Positions 1-7,408 of a stretch of DNA of 36,019 bases are shown here, piece after piece. Every line of letters begins with the position of its first letter. Position 1 is the stretch's first letter. The position numbers and the translations under genes were made by a program. The notes under the pieces are model-generated. The model was given only the letters and a program-made list of their open reading frames with translations. It was not told where the DNA came from and did not search any database. The DNA is from Mesorhizobium intechi (GTDB lineage: Bacteria; Pseudomonadota; Alphaproteobacteria; Rhizobiales; Rhizobiaceae), in the NCBI RefSeq assembly GCF_002879535.1, contig NZ_PNOT02000172.1, forward strand, positions 1-36,019, written 5' to 3'.

Positions 1-782
1 TTGGCGGTTCCCCAGGCGCTCTCGGACAGCCTTGGCGCGAAATACGTCGATGAGAGCGTGCCGCTGCAACAGCGCATTGTCGAACTGAGTGAAATCCTCA
101 AGGCCCTGCGCGACCCGGAGGCGCGCTTCCTCCTGGCCGGACAGGTTTTCCAGTCAGCCCTGGATCGTCTGCGCCAAAACGCGGCAAACAATCCGAAGAT
201 CACGTCGGTGGAACTGGAGGCCCAGGGAAAGGCCCTCGAGGCTGGCCTGATCGAGATGGCCCAGCATCCTGCACGGGTGCGGTTTAACGCTGGCTCATGG
301 TGGCAAAAGCCGATTGCGGCTGTGAACGACAGCGTCAGGCTCGCGGCCAACGGCGCGACATTCGACCAGGCCGACAAGTTCGCTGCGGGACTGAACTGGC
401 TCTTCTCCGCCAAGAGCTACAGCGAGCTGCTGGCAGCCGAGCAAGCTGAAAGCGAGGATGCCGCGGATCGTGCCGGGTCGGCTGGCATGGCAGCGAAACT
501 GCTTGGCGCCTTCGCAACCGGCCATGGCCTTCAAGGCGCGGGACTTACCTTCACGGGAAAGTTCGGAGCCGAAGCCCTGGAGGGCCTGCCAGGTCTCTTC
601 GCTCGAAGCGCCGGCATGGCTGCCGATGGCGCTGTATTCGGTGGTGTCGACGCCGCGCTCAACGGCCGGGACATCGTGCGCGATATGGGCATTGGGGCGC
701 TCTTGGGGGCGGGCGGCAATGTTCTTGCCGAAGGGCTGAGTGCCGTTGGCAGCCAGGTGGTGGCGAGGCTCGGCGGGCGTTC
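1..782 (+). repeat. Direct repeat copy A of the virion-protein core
   Basis: This segment matches 17379-18160 in the same orientation with three mismatches that I can find by eye (T384/C17762, G721/A18099, T780/C18158). Homology stops abruptly at about 783, where the two coding tips begin. The left end of the repeat is the window edge, so its true length is unknown. Confidence 0.95.
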
Positions 783-1200
783 CGTCGATGAGGCAGCCAT
801 TGCCAGCTCGGAAGCTGCGCCTCCGGTTTTCGGCGACGTTGGCGACACACGATTACAGGGCGCCAACGTCGGCAATTCCAGCGGCACTGCGGATATTGCC
901 GCCGAAGGCGTTGAAACAGGTGGCTTTAGCTGGATTCATCGGGGGCGGTACACCACCAACAAGGCTCTGCGTAAGGAATGGGAACGGCTGCATGGCCAGC
1001 CTTGGCCCAAGGATCCCGCCACAGGCCGAAACATGGATGTGTCCCATGAGATTCCACTGGCCGATGGTGGGCCGGATCACGTATCAAACATCAGACCTCG
1101 CACTCGGGCTGATCATATGAAGCACCACATGGACGCTCGAGACTTCGAGCGGTGGACCAGACAAAGATTGGGAAATTGGAAAGGGAGCTTGTCATGGTGA
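1..1200 (+). CDS. Partial virion protein with HNH-type nuclease tip (orphan toxin cassette)
   Basis: The open frame enters from the window edge, so the N-terminus is missing or lies upstream; the TTG at position 1 is an internal Leu codon in the full-length copy (residue 463 of the 15993-18578 product). Residues 1-260 are almost identical to residues 463-722 of that protein and include a long Gly/Ala-rich, helix-prone stretch (about 160-258). After ARLGGRS the sequence switches to an unrelated tip. The tip has a [12 protein letters not shown] block with His349, then Asn363, His372 and His375/376, the H...N...H layout of HNH/colicin-type nucleases. The stop overlaps the start of the immunity gene by 7 bp. 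Nuclease activity is inferred from the motif. Whether a complete gene lies upstream cannot be seen; it may be a displaced cassette like orphan CDI/Rhs tips. Confidence 0.85.
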   Translation: MAVPQALSDSLGAKYVDESVPLQQRIVELSEILKALRDPEARFLLAGQVFQSALDRLRQNAANNPKITSVELEAQGKALEAGLIEMAQHPARVRFNAGSWWQKPIAAVNDSVRLAANGATFDQADKFAAGLNWLFSAKSYSELLAAEQAESEDAADRAGSAGMAAKLLGAFATGHGLQGAGLTFTGKFGAEALEGLPGLFARSAGMAADGAVFGGVDAALNGRDIVRDMGIGALLGAGGNVLAEGLSAVGSQVVARLGGRSVDEAAIASSEAAPPVFGDVGDTRLQGANVGNSSGTADIAAEGVETGGFSWIHRGRYTTNKALRKEWERLHGQPWPKDPATGRNMDVSHEIPLADGGPDHVSNIRPRTRADHMKHHMDARDFERWTRQRLGNWKGSLSW

Positions 1201-1667
1201 ATGGAGCCAAGCCAGATCTGGCGAATGTTATGCGGTTACCGCCAGCGGATGTCAGCACAGGCGAGAACGAACTCGACTCTGCCCGCGTCGAGGCTCGCAA
1301 ACACCTTGAATTCTATGATTGGGTGTTGTCCATCAAGGGCGAGTATCTCGGATATGGCGCCGAAGGCATTATCTATATTTTCTTGTTTGAGATTGAGCCG
1401 GGAAGGCCAGAGGTGCCGGGCTGGATTTGGGTGATCGTGGGCGATGTGCCGCCGACATATATCCCGGCCGACGACACCAGGACCCCGTTTGAGGCGCTGG
1501 ATGGCTATATCGGCGCCCTTGAGGATTGGGTCGAAGCTGCACGCCGGGGGAAGTCCGTGGCGAAATTGATGCCAGTCAATGTCGATGCGACTCCCGCCAA
1601 CGCCGAGATGCTGGCGAGCCGGCTCAAATTCCTCGACGAGAAGATCTTGCCGGAGCTTAAGAGATAG
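1194..1667 (+). CDS. Predicted immunity protein for the HNH tip
   Basis: A 157-residue soluble, acidic protein. I chose the ATG at 1194 because AAGGGAG lies about 8 bp upstream and because it overlaps the toxin stop codon (ATGGTGA), which suggests translational coupling; an in-frame start at 1152 would lie deep inside the toxin gene. I do not recognise a named family. It is clearly homologous to the product of 18994-19473, sharing the blocks [27 protein letters not shown] and RLKFLD. Position directly after a nuclease tip, small size and the presence of homologues at the second toxin locus argue for an immunity role. That function is inferred from context, not from a known domain. Confidence 0.8.
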   Translation: MVNGAKPDLANVMRLPPADVSTGENELDSARVEARKHLEFYDWVLSIKGEYLGYGAEGIIYIFLFEIEPGRPEVPGWIWVIVGDVPPTYIPADDTRTPFEALDGYIGALEDWVEAARRGKSVAKLMPVNVDATPANAEMLASRLKFLDEKILPELKR

Positions 1668-1843
1668 GGCTCACGGTTGCGGCAATTCGATCGGCACGTA
1701 CGCTTCCATTATCCTTCTCGCTTCTGCTTAAGCGATACCGGTTTCACCAATCCGCCGATAGGTAAGGCGTTTGCCTTCGATCATGGCGAGCAACCGGTCA
1801 TCGCGTTCAGTGTCGGTGATCGTAGGCGCCGTGTACAGGCCGG

Positions 1844-1972
1844 GACATGAGCCTTGCCTTCCATTTTGGAAATGTGGTCGACCCGAGCGTTGCCGCAACG
1901 CGGGCAGTTCGGGCCATGCGGCCAACGCTGCGCCTCAAGGTGGATGCGGGCTTCGTTTGCGTCTTGGAAGAA
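1844..1972 (-). pseudogene. Remnant of an IS1595-family transposase N-terminus
   Basis: Read on the minus strand from 1972 to 1844, the translation contains EARIHLEAQRWPHGPNCPRC, then GN and SKMEGKAHVP. This resembles the start of IS1595/ISSpo-type transposases: an acidic EAR.hLE segment, RWP.G..CP.CG zinc-ribbon cysteines and a KLEGKAHRPGLY-like stretch. The second half of the zinc ribbon and the whole DDE catalytic domain are absent, because the frame is lost after about 43 codons. It marks an old insertion and deletion beside the toxin cassette. The family assignment rests on pattern memory only. Confidence 0.6.
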
Positions 1973-2109
1973 CGGGCTGGGCAGGCGCTCCCTGCCATGT
2001 TTCCAGCAATGCTGTGCACTCTGTTGCGTACATAGCTAGGAATGTTTTCCTTGACGACGTGAGGGCAGCGATGGTACATTTTTATCCATGGTGCTGATTT
2101 GCGCCAATG

Positions 2110-2138
2110 ACCCGCCCTTGAGGCGGGTTTTGTTTTTT
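2110..2138 (+). terminator. Rho-independent terminator
   Basis: Stem ACCCGCC (2110-2116) pairs with GGCGGGT (2122-2128) around a 5-nt loop and is followed by a T-rich run to 2138. It would end transcripts coming from the orphan toxin and immunity cassette. Confidence 0.8.
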
Positions 2139-2343
2139 GCGCGGTGGTCGTGCGCGTACACGCCGCGATGATTGCCAAGGATTGCGGCGCCTGCGCATCC
2201 TCGCAACGCCTTGATGTCTCGCAATGGCTTCCTTGGGCTGCGCCGCCTCGCTTCGCTCCTTGCTTTGCCTGAATGACGACGCTGGGATCGCCGGCGCTTC
2301 TCGCCTGACGATGGGTTCGCTGCCCGCGGAGGAAAGTCCATCC

Positions 2344-2913
2344 ATGCCCGTCCGCATCGTCCGCGCCACTTTGCGCGATCTCTCCTACATCGCCGCGAAC
2401 CTGCGCCCCGAGGACCGAGCCGAGATCGACTGCCAGCTCGACCATTGGTCGCCGGCGCTCTTGGCGCTCGCCGCGCTGCAGGGGTTTGCCTATGTCGCCG
2501 AGCTCGACGGCAATCCGGAGGCCGGCTTCGGCGCGGCCGAGCAGCGAAGCGGGCTGTGGATCGCCTGGAGCTGGGGCACGCGCCGCATGAAGCGCTGCGT
2601 GCCGGGGATCACCGAATTCTTTCACGCCGTGCTGGCCCGCCAGGTCGCGGCGCAAGGCGCCTGGCGGGTCGAGGCGCGCGCGCTGGCCGCCAATGGGCTG
2701 GCGCTGCGCTGGCTTGCCCTGCTCGGCGCCACGCAACGCTGCCTGCTGCCGGGCTACGGCAGGAACGGCGAAGATTTCTTCCTCTACGACTGGACAAGAG
2801 AAGGCTGGAACCATGTGTCTGTTTCAAAAACCGCCGGAACTGAAGCCGCTGCCGCCGGCGCCGACCGTGCAGGACAAGGATGTGCGGGCGCGCGAGGCGG
2901 CCTTGCGGGCTGA
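2344..2913 (+). CDS. Internal virion protein, gp13-like (DUF2833, GNAT-like)
   Basis: A 189-residue product. The ATG at 2344 has GAGGAAAG about 8 bp upstream and is preferred to in-frame starts at 2224 and 2311. The N-terminus (VRIVRATLRDLSYIAANLRP) and the ending RVEARALAANGLALRWLALL followed by YGRNGEDFFLYDW match the DUF2833 family of podovirus proteins, a degenerate acetyltransferase fold that includes T7 gp13-like virion components. The last 35 or so codons are outside the conserved part and overlap the next gene in another frame by 101 bp, so they may be a random extension. In podoviruses this gene usually lies between terminase and portal, which fits its position 1 kb before the portal. 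Confidence 0.85.
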   Translation: MPVRIVRATLRDLSYIAANLRPEDRAEIDCQLDHWSPALLALAALQGFAYVAELDGNPEAGFGAAEQRSGLWIAWSWGTRRMKRCVPGITEFFHAVLARQVAAQGAWRVEARALAANGLALRWLALLGATQRCLLPGYGRNGEDFFLYDWTREGWNHVSVSKTAGTEAAAAGADRAGQGCAGARGGLAG

Positions 2914-3007
2914 GCTCGAACAGCGCCAGGGCACGCAGGGCACCATCAAGACCGACCTCGCGCCGTCGAGCCTCACCGGCCAGCGCCGCGTGCTCCTGGG
3001 GCTCTGA
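2813..3007 (+). CDS. Small conserved podophage protein
   Basis: A 64-residue protein beginning MCLF, followed by a proline-rich segment (KPPELKPLPPAP), a charged helix with many Arg, Glu and Ala residues, then RQGTQGTIKT and a C-terminal RRVLLGL. I have seen the same layout (MCLF-Pro-rich, RRQG..STI.T, leucine-glycine end) in short genes next to podovirus gp13/portal regions. The function is unknown. It starts inside the end of the 2344 gene and is separated by 2 bp from the next tiny gene, so the three are probably co-translated. Confidence 0.75.
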   Translation: MCLFQKPPELKPLPPAPTVQDKDVRAREAALRAELEQRQGTQGTIKTDLAPSSLTGQRRVLLGL

Positions 3008-3009
3008 CC

Positions 3010-3099
3010 ATGACCGCGATGAAACGCAGCTTTCGCCGGCGCGTGCTGGACTGGTGGTACTGGCGCCGGCATGCGCGGCTGGTGAAGAAGCGGCGGTAA
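3010..3099 (+). CDS. Very small basic protein
   Basis: A 29-codon frame starting 2 bp after the stop of the preceding gene. The product is very basic and aromatic (MTAMKRSFRRRVLDWWYWRR, then a basic tail ending KKRR). The start has no separate strong ribosome site and would rely on re-initiation. Similar tiny Arg/Trp-rich genes occur at this place in rhizobial podoviruses as far as I recall; the function is unknown and the call rests on tight spacing and composition. Confidence 0.5.
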   Translation: MTAMKRSFRRRVLDWWYWRRHARLVKKRR

Positions 3100-3162
3100 C
3101 CTTCCCTCAAGCGGGAGATTGGGCAGCTTCCCGCCCTTCGCTGTTGCTTCGGGCGTTTGTCG

Positions 3163-3184
3163 CAAGGCCAAGCAATTGGCCTTG
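3163..3184. terminator. Hairpin between convergent genes
   Basis: Perfect 9-bp stem CAAGGCCAA / TTGGCCTTG with a 4-nt loop (3172-3175), located between the end of the plus-strand gene at 3099 and the end of the minus-strand methyltransferase at 3191. There is no T-run, so termination is an inference from the position. Confidence 0.45.
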
Positions 3185-3190
3185 CATCCG

Positions 3191-3820
3191 CTACGCGGGG
3201 CGCGCCTCACCCTTCTTGGCAAACGCCCAGACCATCAGCGGGTATTCCTCGTCATTGCTCAAGTCGCGCCACAGACCGTAGGCGCGCACGGGGCCGCCGA
3301 TATGGGCCTTGGCGCAGGCCTTGTTGCCCCAGCCATGGACCTTGACATTGGCTTCGGCAAAGCCGCCCTCGACCATCAGCTGCTTGAGGCCGGCGGGCGT
3401 CCATCTGTTGTAGTCATGCGGCCGGGCATGGACCCGGAACAGGAAGGGTGTCGCCACCATCGCCCAGCCGCCGGGCCTGGTCATGGCGTGGATGTTTTCC
3501 ACCGCCGCGTGCGGCCGCTGGACATGTTCCAGCACCTGGTCGGCGATGACGATCGAATACTGTTCCTCGGTGCGGTCCCTGCAGATGTCGAAGTCGGGGA
3601 AGTCGACGGACCGATAGTTGGGGCACATTGCCCGCCAGGTGCGGTTCCAGCCCGGCGAGATCTCGATGACGTCGGAGGCCTTGCGGTTGCCGGCTTCGAG
3701 AAAGAGGGTGAACGCCTCGATCTGGCGTATGCGCAGCCAGTTGCGGGAATCATAGCCAAGCAGGCGTTTGGCCACCTGTTTGCCACGGTTTTTCAGGGTG
3801 CCGGCAAGGCTTGTCGTCAT
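3191..3820 (-). CDS. SAM-dependent methyltransferase (class I)
   Basis: A 209-residue protein read against the phage operon. The ATG at 3820 has GGAGGAGG about 8 bp upstream. It shows a class I methyltransferase layout: a motif I region with the variant EISPGWN (about 53-59) in place of the usual ELGCGTG, an acidic strand-end region (SVDFPDFDIC, 71-80), motif IV-like VIADQVLEHV (91-100) and post-IV RPGG (115-118), then PHDYNRWTP. The EISPG..W variant is typical of a rhizobial group of Methyltransf_11-like enzymes, often near polysaccharide genes; the substrate is unknown. Reverse orientation inside a head operon suggests a cargo gene. The longer antisense frame continuing to 5932 is only the shadow of the portal gene. 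Confidence 0.85.
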   Translation of the reverse strand: MTTSLAGTLKNRGKQVAKRLLGYDSRNWLRIRQIEAFTLFLEAGNRKASDVIEISPGWNRTWRAMCPNYRSVDFPDFDICRDRTEEQYSIVIADQVLEHVQRPHAAVENIHAMTRPGGWAMVATPFLFRVHARPHDYNRWTPAGLKQLMVEGGFAEANVKVHGWGNKACAKAHIGGPVRAYGLWRDLSNDEEYPLMVWAFAKKGEARPA

Positions 3821-3979
3821 CAGATCGACCTCCTCCAAAGCCCGCCGTGAGAACAGCGTAGCCCAGGCAAGTGGGCAAAAGATGACGGCACAGCCGATCC
3901 CCGCCCTCTTCTGGCAGATCCGCAGCTCAGGCGCCGCGCGCCCTATCAACCCGATCCCACATCCCAGCGAGGCCATCCC

Positions 3980-5746
3980 ATGACCGATTCGCGCGCCCGC
4001 GATATCCTTTCCCGCCAGTCCGAGCTCGAGACCGAGCGCAGCCAGTATGAGGCCGTTTGGGAGCAGGTGGCGGAGTTCTGCGACCCCGACGCGCCCGATG
4101 TCTGGAGCGGGCGCCGAAGCGGCGGGCCGGACTCGCAGGCCGAGCGACAGGAGCGGCGCGGCAGCCGCGTCTACGCCAACACCATCAACTCGGCCGCCAA
4201 TCGCCTGGCCGCGGGCCTGGAAAGCCTGATCATCCCGCAGTCGGAGAAATGGCATGGGCTGTCGACGGCGGCGATGAATGACGAGGAGACCGACGAGGAG
4301 AAGGAATGGGCGGAAGCCCTGCGCGATTTCCTGTTCTCGCTGCGCTACTCCGCCAATTCGAACTTTGTCCCCGCCACGCAAGCCTGCCTGCGCAATGTCG
4401 TGCGCTACGGCCCGGCCTATCTCTATGCCGAGGAAGGGTTCGGCAACACGCTGATCCACTATGCCTCGATCCCGGTGGTCGAGGGGTATCTCAGTCGCAA
4501 CCGCTGGGGCCAGGTCGACATCTTCCATCGCCGCTACGAGCGCACGGCGCGGCAGGCGGCGCAGCTGCTGGGCTATGAAAAGCTGCCGGCGCGCATCAAG
4601 GCGCTGGTCGACGATCCGGTCAAATGCGAAACCAGGATCTCGCTGGTGCAGTGCATCCAGCCGCGCGACGAGCGCAAGATGTATCGGCTGGGCGACCAGT
4701 ACCAATATCTCGACACGGCGTTCGCCTCCTACCACGTCATCGAGGACGAGGAGGAAATCGCCAGGGAAAGCGGTTTCCGCTCCTTTCCGGTGTCGACCTT
4801 CAACTGGCGCCGCTACGAGGGCGACCCCTATGGCATCTCGCCCGCCATCGAGGCGCTGACCACGGTGCGCGAGGAAAACGCCGTGCGCCGCTCCGGGCTG
4901 CGCGCGCTGCAGCAGATCACCGATCCGGCGACCGCCTCGAAGGCCAGGCTCGACTACGTGCCGGTGCTCAATCCCGGCGAGAATTATCCCGGGCTGATCG
5001 ACGACAATGGCCGGCCGCTGATTGCGCCCATCACCACCGGGCAGAACCCGACCTATGCCTTCAACTACGCCCAGAGCCGCGCCGACGAGATCCGCGACAT
5101 GATGTTCGTCAACCTGTTCCAGACGCTGGTGCAGAACCCGCAGATGACGGCGACCGAAGCGCTGATCCGCCAGGAAGAGAAAGGCGCGCTGCTCGGGCCT
5201 TCCGGGTCGATCATCCAGGCGGGCTTCGCCGCCAATCTCGACCGCGAGCTCGGCATTCTCGTCGACAAGGGGCTCTACGACGAGGACAGCCGCTTCGTGC
5301 CGCCGGAAAGCCTGGCCGGCAAGACGCTGCGGCCGACCTTCACCGGCCCGCTCGACGTGCTGCGCCGCTCGGCCGAGGCGCGCGACACCATCCAGGTGGT
5401 GACGACGGCCATGCAGATGGCGCAGTTCGATCCGGGCGTCATGGACAATATCGACAGCGACGAGGCGATCAAGATCGTGCAGAGCGCCGGCCGCAGCCCC
5501 CAGCGCATCTTTCGGCGCAAGGAGGAGGTCGAGGGTCTGCGCGACGCGCGCGCCAAGGCTCAAACCGCGCAGGCCGGCATGGCGGCGATCGCCAGTGCGG
5601 GCAAGGCGGCCAAGGATGCGGTGCCGGCGGCGGTGCAGGCGCGCGACAGCGGCCTGCTCGATGGCCTGCAAGGCATGCTGCAGGGCGCGGGTGACGTCCA
5701 GAGTGGCACAGCTGGTAGCCAGGCGCCGGCGGGAGGCGGCGCATGA
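3980..5746 (+). CDS. Portal protein (head-to-tail connecting protein, T7 gp8-like)
   Basis: A 588-residue protein, the expected size for podovirus connectors of the PF12236 type. The start has GAGG about 8 bp upstream. The N-terminus (LETERSQYEAVWEQVAEFC, then ..RRGSRVYANTINSAANRLAAG) is the typical opening of this family. Later blocks such as EEDEEEIARESGFRSFP, YGISPAIEAL and the acid/Gln-rich ATEALIRQEEKGALLGPS region also fit. It forms the dodecameric ring through which DNA is packaged and ejected. The C-terminal 60 residues are Ala/Gly/Gln-rich and probably flexible. The next gene overlaps its stop by ATGA. No terminase gene is visible upstream in the window. Confidence 0.95.
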   Translation: MTDSRARDILSRQSELETERSQYEAVWEQVAEFCDPDAPDVWSGRRSGGPDSQAERQERRGSRVYANTINSAANRLAAGLESLIIPQSEKWHGLSTAAMNDEETDEEKEWAEALRDFLFSLRYSANSNFVPATQACLRNVVRYGPAYLYAEEGFGNTLIHYASIPVVEGYLSRNRWGQVDIFHRRYERTARQAAQLLGYEKLPARIKALVDDPVKCETRISLVQCIQPRDERKMYRLGDQYQYLDTAFASYHVIEDEEEIARESGFRSFPVSTFNWRRYEGDPYGISPAIEALTTVREENAVRRSGLRALQQITDPATASKARLDYVPVLNPGENYPGLIDDNGRPLIAPITTGQNPTYAFNYAQSRADEIRDMMFVNLFQTLVQNPQMTATEALIRQEEKGALLGPSGSIIQAGFAANLDRELGILVDKGLYDEDSRFVPPESLAGKTLRPTFTGPLDVLRRSAEARDTIQVVTTAMQMAQFDPGVMDNIDSDEAIKIVQSAGRSPQRIFRRKEEVEGLRDARAKAQTAQAGMAAIASAGKAAKDAVPAAVQARDSGLLDGLQGMLQGAGDVQSGTAGSQAPAGGGA

Positions 5747-6063
5747 GCGGAAAACGTTTCGCCCGCGCCGGCCAGGCCGGCGGCCCGGCCAGGGCGCGGG
5801 ACGCGCTGACCAAGGCGTACCTGCGCGTCTTCTCCGGCGAGGACGGCGAGATGGTGCTGGCCGACCTGGCGGCGACCGTCGGCTACTACCGGCGGCCGTC
5901 CTACGGCGAGTGGATGGCGCGGACCCGGACACCCGAAGGCTTCGAATTGCACAGCGCGCTCAGCAATGCGCGTGCCGAGGTGGTGCAGCACATCATGGGG
6001 TTCCTGACCCTGGACGAGGCGCAACTGGCGGCGCTGGAGAAGGCGGCGCGGGCGGAGGGGTAG
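5743..6063 (+). CDS. Bbp19-like phage structural protein
   Basis: A 106-residue product whose ATG overlaps the portal stop codon (ATGA), indicating translational coupling. The core reads ALTKAYLRVFSGEDGEMVLA, then DLAATVGYYRRPS, and ends ARAEVVQHIMGFLTL. This pattern (VF.G.DG..VL.DL, then a helix with R.....HIM..L.L) matches the small Bbp19-type proteins found right after the portal in many podoviruses. The exact role in the virion is not known to me. It is the last gene of the first head block before the cargo island. Confidence 0.8.
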   Translation: MSGKRFARAGQAGGPARARDALTKAYLRVFSGEDGEMVLADLAATVGYYRRPSYGEWMARTRTPEGFELHSALSNARAEVVQHIMGFLTLDEAQLAALEKAARAEG

Positions 6064-6362
6064 GCCGCGTCGGTGAGGCTGCGATCTCCCCCCTCGTGGG
6101 GGAGATGTCCGGCAGGACAGAGGGGAGCACTGACCCGCCGACATATCCTTCAATCAGGCGAGCCTCTGAGTCTGGCCGCGGCGTGGTAGTGCCGCTGGCG
6201 AGGTCCTTTGACTCCATACGGGCAGCAGCGCGCTCCAGCAGTTCCAAAAAAATCGATCTGACAAAACCCGCGAACGTGACAGCCTACGCCAAGAAGCTTC
6301 GGCCTTATCTGAAGGAAGTGCGGTGAGGCGGTTTTTTGGACTTCGAAAAGGAGGTCCACGGA
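6064..6362. other. Gap with palindromic repeat and a coding-like fragment
   Basis: It holds the palindrome at 6084-6106. A plus-strand frame ending at 6326 has a coding-like end (IDLTKPANVTAYAKKLRPYL plus four residues) but no start or recognisable family; it could be the tail of a lost gene. No intact gene is supported. Confidence 0.45.
6084..6106. repeat. Rhizobial palindromic intergenic repeat
   Basis: ATCTCCCCC and GGGGGAGAT form an inverted repeat with a 5-nt loop, followed by GTCCGGCAGGACAGAGGGG. This combination is a frequent intergenic repeat in Mesorhizobium genomes from memory. Confidence 0.7.
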
Positions 6363-6896
6363 TCACCGATTCTTGCGGAATGATCGGGCGATGCGCTCGG
6401 CGATTGGCCCAAATGTCGCCTGATCCTTCTTGTTCCAGACCATATCGAAACAGGTGATGGTACGGCGTTTCTGGCACATGCCGTAGAAAATTGCCTTGCC
6501 ATCCGCTGAGGTGCCGGACACCGCAGCGAGCGATGGTCTGTCTAGTTTATATGTCACTTTGTCGGCATCACCGACGATTGCCTGCTTGAGATACTCGAAC
6601 GGGCTCATTTTGTTGTCACCGGCTCGGTACTGTCGGAGCTCGGCATCGGGATACCCAATTGGATCGAAGGTTTGACCGTGGTTATCGGCAAAGCCACCAA
6701 GCAATCGACCATCGCCCTTTGCAAAGAAAACAGGAATCTCGATTTTGCTTCCGCCGCTGATGGAAACCGTCCATTTGATGGGTTCTTCGGCGGCCGCAAG
6801 CGCTGCTGACAGCATCAAGAAGCCAAAAGCAAAGCCAACTGCCCTTATGGCGTCAGCTCTTCGAGCGACAACTGCGGCGGGAATGAGCGATCGCAA
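6363..6896 (-). CDS. Secreted periplasmic protein of unknown function
   Basis: A 177-residue product with a signal peptide-like N-terminus: basic start, hydrophobic AVGFAFGFLMLSAALAAA and a likely cleavage before EEPIKW. The mature part reads KWTVSISGGSKIEIPV and ends in PIAERIARSFR, with two cysteines near CQKRRTITC that may pair. I do not recognise a named family, although similar secreted proteins are familiar from rhizobial genomes. The start is a TTG at 6896 with AGAGGG close upstream; a shorter start would lose the signal peptide. It runs against the phage operon, as the two next elements do, so I take it as host-derived cargo. Confidence 0.7.
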   Translation of the reverse strand: MRSLIPAAVVARRADAIRAVGFAFGFLMLSAALAAAEEPIKWTVSISGGSKIEIPVFFAKGDGRLLGGFADNHGQTFDPIGYPDAELRQYRAGDNKMSPFEYLKQAIVGDADKVTYKLDRPSLAAVSGTSADGKAIFYGMCQKRRTITCFDMVWNKKDQATFGPIAERIARSFRKNR

Positions 6897-6947
6897 GGTA
6901 CCCTCTTAAATTGTGTTCTGTAAGCTATCGCGCGATGATGGTTGTAG

Positions 6948-7079
6948 CAAGCGCTGCGGCAATGGCGCCGGAATTTTCCGGCCAAGGACTACGCCGACTT
7001 CCTCAAAGAGCATAATGGCGGCGAAGGTTTCATCGGCGACAACTATATCTTGTGCGGCCGCTTCGGAATGCGGCTCTAG
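6948..7079 (+). pseudogene. Relic of a SUKH (SMI1/KNR4) immunity domain
   Basis: The plus-strand frame from a stop at 6945-6947 to the stop at 7077-7079 encodes DYADFLKEHNGGEGFIG, then DNYI. This is the diagnostic stretch of SMI1/KNR4 (SUKH) proteins (Y..FL..HNGG.GFIG..Y). Only about 43 codons remain, with no start codon and the C-terminal two thirds missing, so it is a fragment. SUKH proteins are a major class of immunity proteins for nuclease toxins. It abuts a truncated reverse-strand gene at 7076, which points to a rearrangement junction. Confidence 0.7.
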
Positions 7080-7273
7080 GACACGACGGTGACCGACTTG
7101 ACCTTGCCGGCCTTGTCCAGGGTCACTTCGAACATGGCTTTGATGTGATTGTCGACGGCGGCAACCGGCAAGGCCAGGCAACCTCTGATCTGGTCAATGT
7201 CGATGGCTTCCTTGGCCTGTGCGCAGACCGAACAGGCAACCAGCAGTGAGGCTATCAGAAGCCGCATCGTCAC
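7076..7273 (-). pseudogene. Truncated secreted protein (TonB/TolA C-domain-like start)
   Basis: A 65-residue product with a clear signal peptide (MRLLIASLLVACSVCAQA) and the mature start IDIDQIRGCLALPV...IKAMFEVTLDKAGKVKSVTVV. That stretch resembles the first strand-helix part of TonB/TolA C-terminal-like domains in secreted rhizobial proteins, which normally continue much longer. The frame ends exactly where the SUKH relic ends on the other strand, so I read it as a 3'-truncated gene joined to foreign DNA. It may still be translated. Confidence 0.5.
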
Positions 7274-7349
7274 CCCCTTGGAGAGGAGACGATAGCGTCG
7301 AAATGCTCCGGGGGGTAAGGGCAGTGCCAGCTTTTCAGGTCTTGGCGCT

Positions 7350-7400
7350 GCCCCCTCATCCCCCTGCCGGGACCTTCTCCCCGTGAACGGGGAGAAGGGA
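7350..7400. repeat. Rhizobial palindromic intergenic repeat
   Basis: CTTCTCCCCG (7374-7383) pairs with CGGGGAGAAG (7388-7397) across TGAA, preceded by CCCCCTCATCCCCCTGCCGG. This is the common rhizobial CTCATCC..CTGCCGG..CTTCTCCCCG element. It lies just downstream of the minus-strand lipoprotein gene's stop and could act as its transcript end. Confidence 0.75.
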
Positions 7401-7408
7401 GCTGGGGG

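Larger units (their letters stand above)
1668..2343. other. Non-coding stretch between immunity gene and gp13-like gene
   Basis: No intact gene is supported here. It holds the decayed IS1595-type transposase start (1844-1972, minus) and a terminator (2110-2138). A short minus-strand frame at about 1728-1860 looks partly coding-like but has no recognisable family. From about 2140 to 2330 the sequence is GC-rich without a supportable gene. Long antisense frames here run on under the 2344 gene and are not credible. Confidence 0.6.

Noticed and set aside
1..30. TTG at position 1 as a true start codon
   Set aside because: In the full-length copy the same codon is an internal leucine (residue 463) and nothing upstream can be seen, so the gene is treated as partial.
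1807..2814. 335-codon minus-strand frame
   Set aside because: It runs under the gp13-like gene with shadow composition and crosses the IS remnant in another frame; no domain is visible.
3821..5932. Very long minus-strand frame (over 900 codons when joined with the methyltransferase)
   Set aside because: It is antisense to the portal and Bbp19-like genes; its translation is Arg/His/Gly-rich shadow code. Only the part 3191-3820 has a start site and a domain.
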